A stretch of 64,000 nucleotides of DNA from Euryodendron excelsum. Its lineage: Eukaryota > Streptophyta > Magnoliopsida > Ericales > Pentaphylacaceae. Under the pieces are notes generated by a model that saw nothing but the letters and a program-made list of their open reading frames with translations, searched no databases and was not told the DNA's origin. The position numbers and the translations under genes were made by a program. The DNA lies in contig CM065385.1 in the NCBI GenBank assembly GCA_033060915.1, positions 17,844,501-17,908,500 on the forward strand, in the 5' to 3' direction. This document shows, one piece after another, positions 11,456 through 22,650 of this stretch; the first letter of the stretch is position 1; each line of letters starts with the position of its first letter.

Positions 11456-11868
11456 TTGTTAGTCACATCTTCATTGGCGATGCATGCTTACAACCATCCC
11501 GCGTGGTTACCGTCGACGAAAAAAAGTTACTGTGGGAAGACTAGTTCCTTAAACGGCGTGAACAAGAGATGTATTGCCAATGACATGGCTTCCATGTCCC
11601 AAAAGCCCTGTCAGTTAAGCTGTTTGGCAGGAGATCACCTCACAGTGAGGTCATAAAAATACTCGAATGCGAGATTGATAAAATGCAACGAAGATTAGAT
11701 AGATACTATCTAATGGAGTATGTGAAGATAAAATATGTTGATCTGACACAACGAATAATAGAAATTATTGAAGATCCGTTGATGGTTTCTGACTTAGAAC
11801 TTTAAGACTTTTCAGAAGAAGAAGGCGACGATGACTTTGTTAACTATCTACGTAGTAGCCTTTATATT
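11456..11868 (+). pseudogene. MULE accessory frame, copy 2 (coiled-coil-like, decayed)
   Basis: Frame fragments read KLLWED, FLKRREQEMYCQ, KALSVKLFGRRSPHSEVIK, then an uninterrupted helical stretch (ECEIDKMQRRLDRYYLMEYV through IIEIIEDPLM) and an acidic tail DFSEEEGDDDFVNYLR. The order of a Trp-Glu rich start, a basic middle part, a helix and an acidic end matches the frame at 9,409-9,845, suggesting a duplicated accessory gene. The MITE at 11,081-11,442 ends just upstream, so the original start may have been displaced. Stops occur inside. No family recognised. Confidence 0.4.
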
Positions 11869-12640
11869 GATGGCAAACTACTGTGTTGTTACAAACATGG
11901 TCCATAAAACTTATTCATGTTTTTAGGGTTAAGACTCCGGTTAGGGCATTAGTGCCTTTGGGCCTTCCTACAGTTAAGATTTTCATTGTTAGGAATGATG
12001 TATAATATTTTACCAAAAACGTGTTTCTTAATAAATGTTTTCAAATTCATATTTTTCGTTAATTTTCTTGAGCTTAGTAGCCTGTTTATATTTTTATTAT
12101 CTCGGTGATTTCATTATATGCAACAATTATATTGGTTAATGTTAGAAAAAATAAAATTGAAGTTCAAGCTTGGGGTGTGTTTGATAGAATGAAAATGAAA
12201 AGGAAGGGAGGCAGAAAAATATTGGTAGAAAGTTTTTTGGGTGTGCAAGATTTGGGGTAAGAACTTAATTCTTTATTCATAACAGTACATAAAAATAAGT
12301 ATTTCTCAGTGATCTTTTCTTGCCTTAACATTTGAATTTAACCGAACTATAAATCCTATAAAATAGTTATAAGTAAATAATATTTAAGATGTTTTATTAA
12401 ATAGTACGTAATTTGGAAATAAATTAAAAGATATTCATTAAAAATTAGTATTTTCATTTTATATCAAAGTAAAATTACTATATTATACAAGTAAACAATA
12501 TTTAGGATAAACTTTAAAATGTGTGTTAGAATTATTTAGTTGTAAATAAATTGCATCTTTATTCATTTAAAATGTAAAATTAGTATCTCAATTTCAGAAA
12601 TAAATTATAATATTTTATCAATGTTCTATTATGTAAATGG
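11869..12640. other. AT-rich subterminal DNA of the MULE
   Basis: No gene is seen. It contains the direct copy (12,338-12,420) of the 85-bp segment found at 3,085-3,172. Confidence 0.55.
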
Positions 12641-12659
12641 AGGAAGAAATGGAATTCAG

Positions 12660-12892
12660 AAGAAATGGAATTGGAATTCTCCGAACAAAACACAAATCCC
12701 AATTGTGTTTCTACATAAAACGCAATTCAACAGTGCATTTTTCTAGAAAACGCAATCTTGAATTGCGTTTCTATGAAAATGCAATCTTTAATTGCGTTTT
12801 ACGGTAAAATGGGAATAAGATTTCTCAAATTCATATTTGAGGAATAAGTTTATAATTTTTCATTATTTTGGTAAAAAGACCAAGTGTTGATA
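12660..12892 (-). repeat. Right terminal inverted repeat of the MULE with four palindromic units
   Basis: Four tandem units of about 29 bp run from about 12,687 to 12,803, each an imperfect palindrome of the type AAACGCAATCTTGAATTGCG (variants begin AACACAA, AACGCAATTCAAC and AATGCAATC). Outside them lies the inverted match to the left end. Confidence 0.75.
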
Positions 12893-13014
12893 AAATAGAT
12901 ATTTGATGAGAAATCATATATACATATCCCCATATATATAGGAAGGTTACGAAAAAGCTAGGCTGCCTTGGCACCTTGCCCTCAATATGTAGTTCCACCC
13001 ATGGTTATTTTTTG

Positions 13015-13524
13015 GGTTAATTATATTTTACACCCTTACACTTTATACCAAATTTCATTTTAAGACCTTCATTTTTATTTGTAACAATTAAGCGTTTACA
13101 CTCCTAATTGTTGCAATATTGACCTTCTACTAACTTGAGTTATAAAAATACATAGAAAATTTACATGTGACAAGTACGTGATCTTTTTAAAGTGGCAAAT
13201 ATATAAAATCCTACCATTTTCTTAATAATCTGCCACAAATTTCCCTTAAATCACTCCAAAATTGTGTGTAATCAACTTTATGATGTATTTATTGTAATTA
13301 AACTTTATGTAAAAGCCACTAGTTTGATTCATGTGTGATATGCATCTTTGCTCCTTAAAAAATGTCACATTCTTGTCACATTCGAATTTTTTGTCCATTT
13401 TTCAAACATAAGGTTGATATTATAACAAATTAAAAGTGTGAGGACTTAATTGTAACAAATAAAAATGAAGGTTCAAAAGTGAGATTTGGAGTAAGTATAA
13501 GAATGTAAAGCATAATTAACTTTG
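13015..13524. mobile_element. MITE with long inverted ends (family M)
   Basis: The left end GGGTTAATTATATTTTACAC and the reverse of the right end GTTAATTATGCTTTACATTC continue as about 110 bp of imperfect inverted repeat, including CCTTCATTTTTATTTGTA(A)CAATTAAG. There is no coding capacity. Two related copies lie at 13,895-14,427 and 52,772-53,295. Confidence 0.7.
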
Positions 13525-13894
13525 AATAGGAGAAATTGTGAGATAGCGCTGTTGGGATGATGTAGTGATGTTAAAGAGAGAGAAGTGAAGAAAATGTGGT
13601 GATGCTGGTTCTAAGGTGATAAGAAGGGGAGAAGTTGGAGAAAAACTTATGGCAGTTTAAATATTTTAAAGAAAAACAAAAGAGTTAACTCATTAGGACT
13701 TTACGCACCACTCAAACTATAAAGGTTATTTGTTTTGGGGCAAACAACATCAAAAAAATGTATTTGCCAAGATAGTCATTTCTCTTACTTTGATTTTTAA
13801 TGATTTCGATATACAATGCCATGTCAATGTACGTAATGACTCATAATCCTTATCCTTACTTTTCATTCTTTTTCTTTTTAAAAAAATTTTAAGA
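13525..13894. other. Spacer without recognised features
   Basis: Mixed AT-rich sequence between two MITEs of the same family; the reading frame at 13,750-13,938 has no motif. Confidence 0.5.
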
Positions 13895-14427
13895 AATAAT
13901 TTACACTTTGCATTTCTGCACTTTACACTAAATCTCATATCAGGATCTTCATTTTTTTTGTAATAATTAAGTTTTTACATTTCTAAATTGTTACAATATC
14001 AATATCTTTTGTTCACTCATATTTAAAAAATGAATGAAAAATATGCATGTGACAAGCACATGAGTATTTTAAATATATATATATATATATATAATTAAGT
14101 CATTTCCTGCCCAAAGACTCATGTGTATAGAACGTGAGTCTAATTGGTACTTTTATATGAAGCTTGATTACATTATACTTATCACCCAATTGATTAAACT
14201 CATAATTTTGAAAAGATTTGTGATAGATTATATGAAAAAGGACTAAATTTTATATTTTTTCCATTTTCTACATGCTTGTCACATTCAAATTTTCATCTCT
14301 TTACAAACAAAAGTCAGCAGAAAGTTGACATTATAATGAATTAGAAATATAATGACTTCAGATAACAACAAAAATCTTGAAATGAGATTTCATATAATAT
14401 GCAGAAATGCAAAATGTAATTAACCGA
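13895..14427. mobile_element. MITE with long inverted ends (family M, second copy)
   Basis: The left arm (TTTGCATTTCTGCA then AAATCTCAT and ATCTTCATTTTTTTTG) pairs with the right arm read in reverse (TTTTGCATTTCTGCA, GAAATCTCATTTCAAGATTT) over about 110 bp. A short TA run (about 14,076-14,091) lies inside. No coding capacity. Confidence 0.68.
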
Positions 14428-14889
14428 GAGTTTAATCACACTTTGCTACTTTCAGGTTAAGCCTAAAGATGTGGACGCCTAAAATTTTTTGTGATAATAA
14501 ACCTTCATGTGGTGGTTTGTTAAGTGCAACTATTAGAGTCAGGCATAACATACGAATTACGGGTCAATAATAAAAGTATGTTTAAATGCAAACGCGTACC
14601 CTCTTAAGCTTGTCTAAATCCAAACATGTAAAATGGACTATAGAGATCTCATAGCACTCCTTTTTTCTTTTTTTTTAGAATTTTTTTTGTTAATTTTCAT
14701 TCGTTTGTGGTAATATTAATTAATAATCAATACTAAGAATTAATTATTATTATCATTATCAATAGCAACAACATTATTACTATTATTCATGTTAACATAA
14801 AAAAAATCCATCTTAGATCTAAACAATTTAATAGCACGTTAACAGAAAATAAAAATCATTTTTGTCTCGTTGGATTATATTTATTTTTT
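14428..14889. other. Spacer without recognised features
   Basis: AT-rich, with ATTATTATTATCATTATCA-like simple sequence near 14,740-14,790. No gene seen. Confidence 0.5.
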
Positions 14890-15195
14890 GGGTAAATTAT
14901 GACCGTGATTCTCGTACTTTACCTCTTGTGTCAATTTGATCTTTGTAATTCAAATTGCAACAATATTATCCTTGAATATTGCATAATGTGCCAAATTGGT
15001 AGAATGATAATGACCATCACAAAACTAGATGAAAAAATGAGCATGTATCGTGCATATGAGGGCATAATGATAAACTCATTAATATATATATACATACATG
15101 TATATATATACACATGACCTACAACAGATGGTCCTATTTAAAGAAAACATAGGGTTGGATGAGGCCCATGAGGGGTAGAGCCTACAATAAAGAAA

Positions 15196-18100
15196 GGGCA
15201 AATTACAAAAACCATCATTGAGGTTTTTAACTTATATATTGTATACCCTTCATGATTGAAAAATTACACTAACTACCTTTATATGTGTATTTTTGTAACA
15301 GATTGGCCCTATTCGTTAGAGAGGTGTTTGCCAATTAACAAATTTTGACCAAGTCAACTTGTGAATTTTTTTAAATTCCTAACCTACCCTTATTAACATA
15401 ATTAACAAAATTTTAACTAATTAAATATATTAAATCCCAATAACAAGCTACATTCTATCCCTCTTCCATGCATCAAGCCTTACAAGCCGTTCTCTGTATA
15501 AGCAAAATCACGCCACTGTGAACCCACCACTAGCACTCTTTGTCTATACAAAACATATAGCCACCACTAGCCTCCCCTCACCCTATGGCTGAAAACCAAT
15601 AAACTAACATTCCTTCACACCTGCCCAATGAACCCACACACTACCACAGACACACCACTGCCAACTAAACCCCTTCAGTGCCCCCACGTTGTTCTCCATC
15701 AGTCACCACGCTCGCTGCCTCCCAACTTTACACTATAGCTAGTACCTCCTCATCACATCACCACCTCCTCTGTCACTGTCATGGCCTCTCTCTCCCCCTC
15801 CTTTTTCCCATTGTCTCGTTTCTACTCCTTTTTTTCAAATCCATAACCAAATATAATTTTCTCATTTTATTGTTAGTATATACATACAGATATAGATATA
15901 TATACATACAGATATAGATATATATACATACTATATATATATATATATGCATGTATATTATATACTACCTATATATACCACAATTGTATGCTGAATTCCA
16001 TGGTAATACAAACTTCATAATGGTATAAAGAGATAGTTGAATACGATTGTTTAGGAATAGAAATTGGTATAACAAAAAATAGAATCCTTCTGTAAAAGGG
16101 AGTGTTTGTAATAATCGTGGTGTGATGGTGGGAGGTACGGAGGTAGTGTTGGTAGAGGAGGATAAAGTTAAGGATAAGAATAAGAATAGAGATGATAGAG
16201 AATTATAAATTGATGATTATAATATTTGTGGTTGTGGTGTTATTGGGCTGAGAATGATAGAGAAGATAAGGATTAGGGTTGTGGCATAGAGTGGGTAAAG
16301 GATTGTAAGGGTGGTGTTAGTCGGAGATGGAAAGGATGGGGTTGCCTAGGGACGGAAGGGATCAAAGGAGGAAGAGGAGAAAAAAGAGACAATGAGAGTG
16401 GTTTGTGTTTAAAAAAAAAAAGCAAGGGTAAAATCTGTTGGCCCAAGTAGGCAACCCAAGAGGGGGGGTGAATTGGGTTTTATAGAATTTATAACAAACA
16501 ATACAACTAAAAACAATTTAAGTTATGTAGCAATGAGCAATCAAACTAATAACCCAAGCAAACAAATAATATAATGCAATGCAAGCAAGTATTGTAAGCA
16601 AGGAGGAAAAATAGAGTAAGAAATGAACAACACCAGATTTATAGAGGTTCGGCCAAATCTTGCCTACGTCCTCTCTTCCTCGATCCTCTCGAAGGTATTC
16701 CACTATGTAAACTTTCCTTACACAGCTGCTAGTTTTTCTCCAAGTGCCTAGCTCACTCTTACAAGAGCTCTTCCCCAAGCTCTCAAAACCCAAGAGATTT
16801 TGTCCAAGCTTCTCTCAAACTTACGAGTGATTTTGTCCAAGCTTCACTCAAACTTTACAAGTGTTTTTCCCAAGCTACACCCAAACTCACAAGTGTTTTT
16901 TCTCAAGAACACTCAAACTCACAAGTGTTTTTCTCAAGAACACCCAAACTTACAAGTTTACAAACCAACCCAATAATAGATGAAGGTTGTACAATGAATA
17001 ACTCTCTCTCAAAGAGTAGATGAACAAATTTTTAGCTCACTCAAGAACCCCCCAAATGAATAAAAACAGTGTATAAGATGTAGAAGATGAAATATCACTT
17101 TGTAGCACTTAATCTTGTGTTCTTCTCATGTTCTTCTTGTTCTTCATCATCATATATGTGTTGGGGATCTTGTATATATAGTCTTGAGTTGATTATAGCC
17201 GTTGGAGATGGATGGGAGATCATTTGATACGAAAACGGCGGAGTATAACGTTCAAAAAACTAGCCGTTACCTTAAATGAGTCGACTCTTTTGCTGCAGGG
17301 GTCGACTCTTTTTGTGTTGCAGCAGATTTTTTGAAGGTTCTGCCCAAATGAGTCGACTCTTTTGGTCCAGGGGTCGACTCTTTTGGTCTAAAACTGCACA
17401 ATCAACTCTCTGTTGGAATGAGTCGACTCTTTTATGCTAGGGGTTGACTCTTTTGATGTTCTACTAGAATTTTCAGCCTCTGTTTGAATGGGTCGACTCT
17501 TTTGCTTGAGGGGTCGACTCTTTTTAGGAAAATCCTTAACTTTTGCAATACTTCTTCAATCTTCTTCAATATCTTCAAGCTCTTTAAGGATCATCCAAAT
17601 AAGGTTTCTAAGGCTTGAAAAGACTTCTTCAAGGCATGTTGACTTCAAGAACATCTTCAACTCTTCAAGATAAAATCAATACACTTTTGATTACATTTAA
17701 AGTTCTTCAATCAACATCACTTCTTCCATTGATCTAAGTCTTCTTCAAAATCTTCAAGAGAGCTTCCAAGACTTGAGATCTCTTTTCTTCAATTGATCTT
17801 TCATGCTTATTGAACATCTTCAATCTCTTTACTTGATCTTCATCAAATTGATTTCTTCTAGGATTCTTCAATTAATATAACTTCTTCCATCAATTCAAGA
17901 CTTCAACATAATCTTCAATGAAGCTTCCAACTCTTGTGATTTCTTATCAAAACTTTCAAGACATCTTCAAATCTTCAAGGTGAGCTTCCATGTCTTGTAA
18001 GAGTCATCTAAATGAGGTTGCAACTATGAGATTGCTGAATATATCAACTCATCATACTTCTTGTCTTCATTGTTTCATGACAAGCTTCTCACCACAAGTT

Positions 18101-18860
18101 CTTCAATATCTTCAATGTGACAAGTTCTCCACTGTTACTTGACAAGCTTCAACTTGTTGCTCCCCCTTTCTTTTATGCTTTATGCCTCAATGCATTTTCC
18201 AGATTTAGAGTAGAAAAATCAACCAATTTAGAAGTTCATAGCATGCATGATGAAATAGTGGACTTGATATGGTCATGAGGATCGAGGGTCTTCATAGTGA
18301 AGTGTAAACCATATTTATACTGTGCCAGCTCTTCGGTCTTCAATTCTACTTGAAATCCTTTGTTGTATTTGCACTTCAATTTGTACTTTAGTCTTCAAGA
18401 ATTGATTCCATTTCAACTTGAATACTCTTCAAATAATCTTGCTTGAGTGCTTTGCTTCTTTGAATAACTTCTTGAATCATCATAAGATCTTCAATCACTT
18501 GCATCCTTCTTTTGAATACTTGTTGAACTCCTTGAGCATCTTCAATCTCTTCAAGAATAAGATTACCTAAGTAATCTTCTTGTTTGATACTCAACCGATC
18601 AACTCAATTATTTTCTTGTTATCAAATGATTATAATCTAATCTGCACACTCAAGTGAAATCATTAGATAACAACCACATGGTTTTGTTATCATCAAAATC
18701 AACATGGGGATCAACCTTGAGTCAACAAAATCCTCATTTTATAATATCTGTTAACTCAATTATAAAACCATGACAAGGGTAGTCAGTTTAATTTTTTTAA
18801 TCATAAGGGGTATACAGTATATTAGTCAAACATAGCAGGGGTGGTTTCTATAATTTGCCC
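15196..18860. mobile_element. Inner MULE-type element with perfect 9-bp target duplication
   Basis: The ends GGGCAAATTACAAAAACCATC and the reverse of the right end GGGCAAATTATAGAAACCACC are paired over about 85 bp, and ATAAAGAAA flanks both sides exactly (15,187-15,195 and 18,861-18,869). A 9-bp duplication is the Mutator signature. Without the solo LTR inside, the element is about 1.37 kb and non-coding, so it is a MULE-derived MITE. A TA/CATACAGATA microsatellite occupies about 15,880-15,955. The left half is C-rich and the part at 16,120-16,400 is G-rich, hinting at a longer foldback structure. Confidence 0.85.
16436..18727. mobile_element. Solo LTR, 2,292 bp, SIRE/Maximus-like copia candidate
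   Basis: Begins TGTTGGCCC and ends GTCAACA, with the 5-bp target duplication AAATC on both sides (16,431-16,435; 18,728-18,732). No internal domain is present. The early text AGAGGGGGGGTGAAT is a phrase I associate with SIRE/Maximus-type copia LTR elements, so that lineage is a guess. The interior holds eight copies of a motif centred on GTCGACTC arranged as four pairs (17,279-17,522) and a long stretch rich in CTTCAA words (17,545-18,560). The ORF at 18,388-18,594 is from that low-complexity part. Confidence 0.85.
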
Positions 18861-19071
18861 ATAAAGAAAACATGGGGTGGGGTAAAAGGGAAGGGGGCTA
18901 GGGTGGACGTTATGAGAATGGGGTGGCAATGACGAGGAGTGGCATTGGTAAAGGGGAAGGGGGATGGGGCAGAAGGGAAGATGTTGGAATTGGCTAGGAC
19001 TATAGCGACGGATAATAAGAACACGAGAATTGTACCTCAGCACATACAGATATATGTACAACTGTCACCAT

Positions 19072-20415
19072 TGTTGGGGATTGCAGAATTTCACTTGACC
19101 CAGCTATAGTGCACACGCATAATATTAAAAATTCTAATATGATTAGCATAAACTAATTTACGTAATTAGTATCATATCTTCAATATCTCTTGGATTCGAT
19201 CACAAACAACATAGGTATGAACTTCAAAATCTGTCTGCTTTGATCTTAAACAACAAGCAACGACAACAAGTACGAATCAACCATTTGAACTCAACCTTTA
19301 GATTTCTGTTCTATCCCTCGTACATGCCTTACTCCAGAGAGAGTGGACTCATTGTTACTAGGGTTTCTTTCTCTTACAAAAACATGTATCTGAGATTATA
19401 AGTATATGTAACATTAGCTGCTCATAGAGTGCGTATATATAGAGGCTACAATAAAGATAACAGGATTAGTATGACTAGGGCTTCCTACACAAATAAAGAT
19501 TTCTAATTTAACCAGAGTTAATACTTATTTATATAAATTATAATTTATATCACTAAATGATTATAATTGCACTCCCTGTTATACTAGAAATTATATTTTG
19601 AGCTTTATATTATTAAATGCTTATTTATCTCCCCATGTTAAGATCATAGATTCCCGTCTATTAAATTAAATCATTGACAATTAAATTTAATAAACTTATT
19701 TAATTTATTAAGACCTTCCACTTAACCTAGTTGATATGTTTGATTCATAATTTTTTTGCAGGGTTTGATATAATAAAAATTTATAAGCTTCCTTAAAAGG
19801 ATATCATCAATCTCTACATTGGGACATGAATTTTATCAATAATTAATATTCACCATACAAGTAATATTATTGCTCAACTCATTGAGTTATTGACCCATAA
19901 AGAATCTCACTCTTTTGTGAATTAAAACAATAAACATTACATGCACATATCTAATTATTATATTAAGATTAAGAGTATAAGTACTCATAATAATTATTAG
20001 GTATTAATTGTTTTATATAGTCAGCATAAAATAATTAGCTCAACACTGTCTTGTTTAATACACATAAAATATACTAGTACAAGGAATTGAAATTATATCA
20101 TTCCCTATAATCAAGATAGACCTATTAAAATCTTATGTTACAGTCGTACTGATGGTGTATCCAGTTTTATCTAAAACTGTGAACTATAAACTTATATTTC
20201 ATGAGAACCGATAATCTAATCTTCCGTGTGTAAGCCGTACTTTATACATTAGATTATCTACTATATAGAACAAGATACATACATGCATAATCATTAAATA
20301 AATATTGCAAGACAAATATTGCTCATACAGATTCTCAATAAAATGGAATAACTAATTTGTAAAGAAATACTAAAGCTATTACACAAAGCATGTTTTTTAG
20401 TATAAATCTCTAACA
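19072..20415. mobile_element. Solo LTR, 1,344 bp
   Basis: Begins TGTTGGGGATTG and ends CTCTAACA (inverted tips TGTTGGGG/TGTTAGAG). ACCAT is present immediately on both sides (19,067-19,071; 20,416-20,420). There are no coding domains. A TATA-like GTATATATAGAGG at about 19,432 would fit a promoter if the plus strand is the sense strand. Superfamily not assigned; the tip sequence is common in copia elements. Confidence 0.82.
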
Positions 20416-21323
20416 ACCATCACCAACGACTTGACGACAGTGTGATGCCGAACATACATAACCTCCTATTGCCAAATAATATTTGTTCTGTTTCATCCAA
20501 GGTTGGTCCGATTGATGAGGATTGAGAATTTTTTTGAATTTCAAGTTATTTATGTCCATTAAAGACGGAAGGAAGATATATAGATATATATACAATTCTG
20601 AAAACTACTTGAAGTTGTAGTTGGAGTAGATTTGGTCATTTCACTTTATAATTTTCTCTATTATTTTTCCTTTAAGTTTTAGCTTTTTGGGTTTTAATTT
20701 CTTTAGCAACATGCATGAAATGGGAAATTCTTTCAGTTGTTCTCATTGATGTGATTTCTTGTGGCTTGAAGTTATGAATATATTCCTATGGTTGCTTTTT
20801 GGTTGCAGTTGGTTTTTCGGCCTGAGTTCATTTTATCCAATTGTTGGAAGGGAAAGGAGCTAGAGTTGTGGGAAGAAAGTGATGAGAGATGAGGCTGGGG
20901 TGGTGTGGAGACGGGTGGGGGCGAGGGAAAGGGGAAGGGTGCTACAATGGCAGAAGGGGTAGGGGTAAGAGGGAGGGGCTGCAATGTCCGGAAAGGGTGG
21001 TGGGGGGGGGTAGTGGTTGAGTGGTGCTGGGGTGGCAAGGATAGGGATTTGACCTTGGGTGGGCTTGTTGGGGTGGGATTGATGGAGGAAAGAAGAGAAA
21101 GGAAAGAAACAGAGAATGGAAAGGGAAATAAAATGAATTGACTAATTTTCCCCTCACGTGTATGTGACATGATTGTTTTTCGTCTAGTTATGTGATAGTC
21201 ATTATCAATTGGACCAATTTGATATAATGTGCAAAATTAAATAGAAAAATTGTTGCAATTGGAACTACAAGAACCAAATTAACACAAGAGGTAAACTACG
21301 AGGACCACCGTCATAATTTACCC

Positions 21324-21598
21324 ATATATTTTTTTGTCCCCGCACCCCCCCCCCCCCCCCCCCCCCCCCCCCCTTCTCCTTTGAGTGAATGTTCCTTCTT
21401 GTCTCTAACCATGTAATCATATTGTGTAGCCAAAAAAAAAAAAAAAAAACCATGTAATCATGTTTTCCTTGGAACTATAATACCATTACACATCCAAATA
21501 TTTTATTGCAATTACATCTCCAAGACCTTTCCTCTAGTTCCCCTCTCTCTCATTGCAAGGATTTTTTTTAATTCCGTTGGAAAAAGATAAATGAAAAC
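21324..21598. repeat. Homopolymer-rich spacer with a C29 run
   Basis: C repeats without interruption from 21,345 to 21,373 and an A-run of about 18 lies near 21,432-21,449. The last 40 bases (minus strand AATTAAAAAAAATCC) may be the poly(A) tail of the LINE whose RNase H part lies at 26,574-27,147, because giant LTR A separates the two. Confidence 0.6.
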
Positions 21599-22194
21599 TG
21601 TAAGTACGCCATTTTTGCGCGCTCGATAATCTCTGACCTGACCAAACTCCCTTGCAAAACTCTGTAGGCACATTCAAGCCCAAATCAACTTTCAGACCCT
21701 TATTCAATCAGTCAACTACCTCTCGGGCCCATTGGGCCCAATAGAGGCCCAATCACCAAACCTGTCCCTTGGGCCCCCAAGTACGTCTTGAGAAAGTTCA
21801 AAATCCCTCAAGACAGTAACTCTACCTTTCCAAAGTGCTCCTAAACGGTTAGGCGTACTCGACCAACCATTCTGTCCAATTCTGGTTCCATTCAAGCTAA
21901 CTTTGGTCAAAATGACCATTTCGTCCCTAAACGCCCTAACACAATACAAATCCTACTGAACAATGAAAAACTCTTCCAGGATCATCCCTGAACGACCCAT
22001 CACACTTAACACAATACTTCGATCCATTCCTGATCTTTTCAAACCGAGCCTAGTCAAAATGACCATTTTGCCCCTGGCAACCCAAATGCGCCCCGAAACT
22101 ACATTGGTCCTAGAATATTGAACGGCGGGTCCCATCATACACCCCCGTTTAACCCGAGATGAACCTCATGACACTAAACACTCCCGACTCAATG

Positions 22195-22650
22195 AAAGCC
22201 CCCCCTAGAGCGTCTCATAGACGCTCCGCCAAGATTGCCATTTCTCCCGATTCCTTGGTTATAACACACCGTCAAACGACTTAAGAAATACGTAAACCAG
22301 GAAATTTTTGAAAGCTTGTTCATGAATCTTTCCATCGATATGGCTCGTTTGGAGAGATCGCTTCAAGAAACTCCTCATTGTATGGCTCGAAAACTGTTAC
22401 TTTCAACAACCCCTAGAGCGTCCCACAGACGCTCCGCCAAGATTGACTTTTTCTCTAATTCCTTGATTATAACGCATCGTCAAACGACTTGAGAAAAACA
22501 TAAATTAGAGAATTTATGAAAGTATTTTCAGAGTACTTTCCATCGGTACGGTCTGATCGGAAAGATTGCTTTCCGAAGACCTCGATCACGCGGCACACAA
22601 ACAACTATTTTTGAACTCTCACGGAGCGTATCACAGATGCTCTGCAAAAA
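22195..22650 (-). repeat. About 208-bp tandem repeats with GAGCGTCT hairpins (LTR A)
   Basis: Near-palindromes GAGCGTCTCATAGACGCTC (22,208-22,226) and GAGCGTCCCACAGACGCTC (22,416-22,434), plus a decayed third (about 22,623-22,643), are spaced about 208 bp. Similar intervening sequence follows each one. Confidence 0.75.

Larger units (their letters stand above)
1905..12892 (+). mobile_element. Mutator-like element carrying a plant mobile domain gene (decayed, about 11 kb)
   Basis: The two ends form an inverted repeat of about 100 bp (near 1,911-2,022 against 12,781-12,885 reversed), sharing the order ATTATAAACTTATT, CAAATATGAATTTG, CTTATT, CGTAAAACGCAATT. Between them, on the plus strand, lie a MULE transposase N-terminal remnant, a SWIM-type and zinc-knuckle C-terminal remnant, a PMD pseudogene, a TTAGGG-like tract and accessory frames. 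This gene set and inverted ends fit a Mutator-superfamily element. No clear 9-11 bp target duplication was found, so the outer limits are uncertain by about 10 bp. The catalytic core of the transposase is missing and every frame carries stops, so the element is non-autonomous and old. Two later insertions interrupt it (6,391-8,021 and 11,081-11,442). Confidence 0.75.
14890..21323. mobile_element. Outer MULE-type/MITE-like element, expanded by nested insertions
   Basis: The left end GGGTAAATTATGACCGTG with ...CTCGTACTTTACCTCTTGTG (14,890-15,000) matches the reverse of the right end GGGTAAATTATGACGGTGG with ...CTCGTAGTTTACCTCTTGTG (21,210-21,323) over about 110 bp. The flanks are T-rich (TTATTTTTT left, ATATATTTT right), so a degenerate 9-bp target duplication is possible but not proven. 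Removing the nested 15,196-18,860 and 19,072-20,415 insertions leaves about 1.4 kb. The remainder contains a strongly G-rich strand (18,872-18,990 and 20,880-21,100) but no supported gene. Confidence 0.7.

Noticed and set aside
20772..21170. 132-codon Pro/Ser-rich ORF on the minus strand
   Set aside because: It reads through the C-rich strand of the outer MULE-type element, has no recognised domain and overlaps several other frames of similar length.
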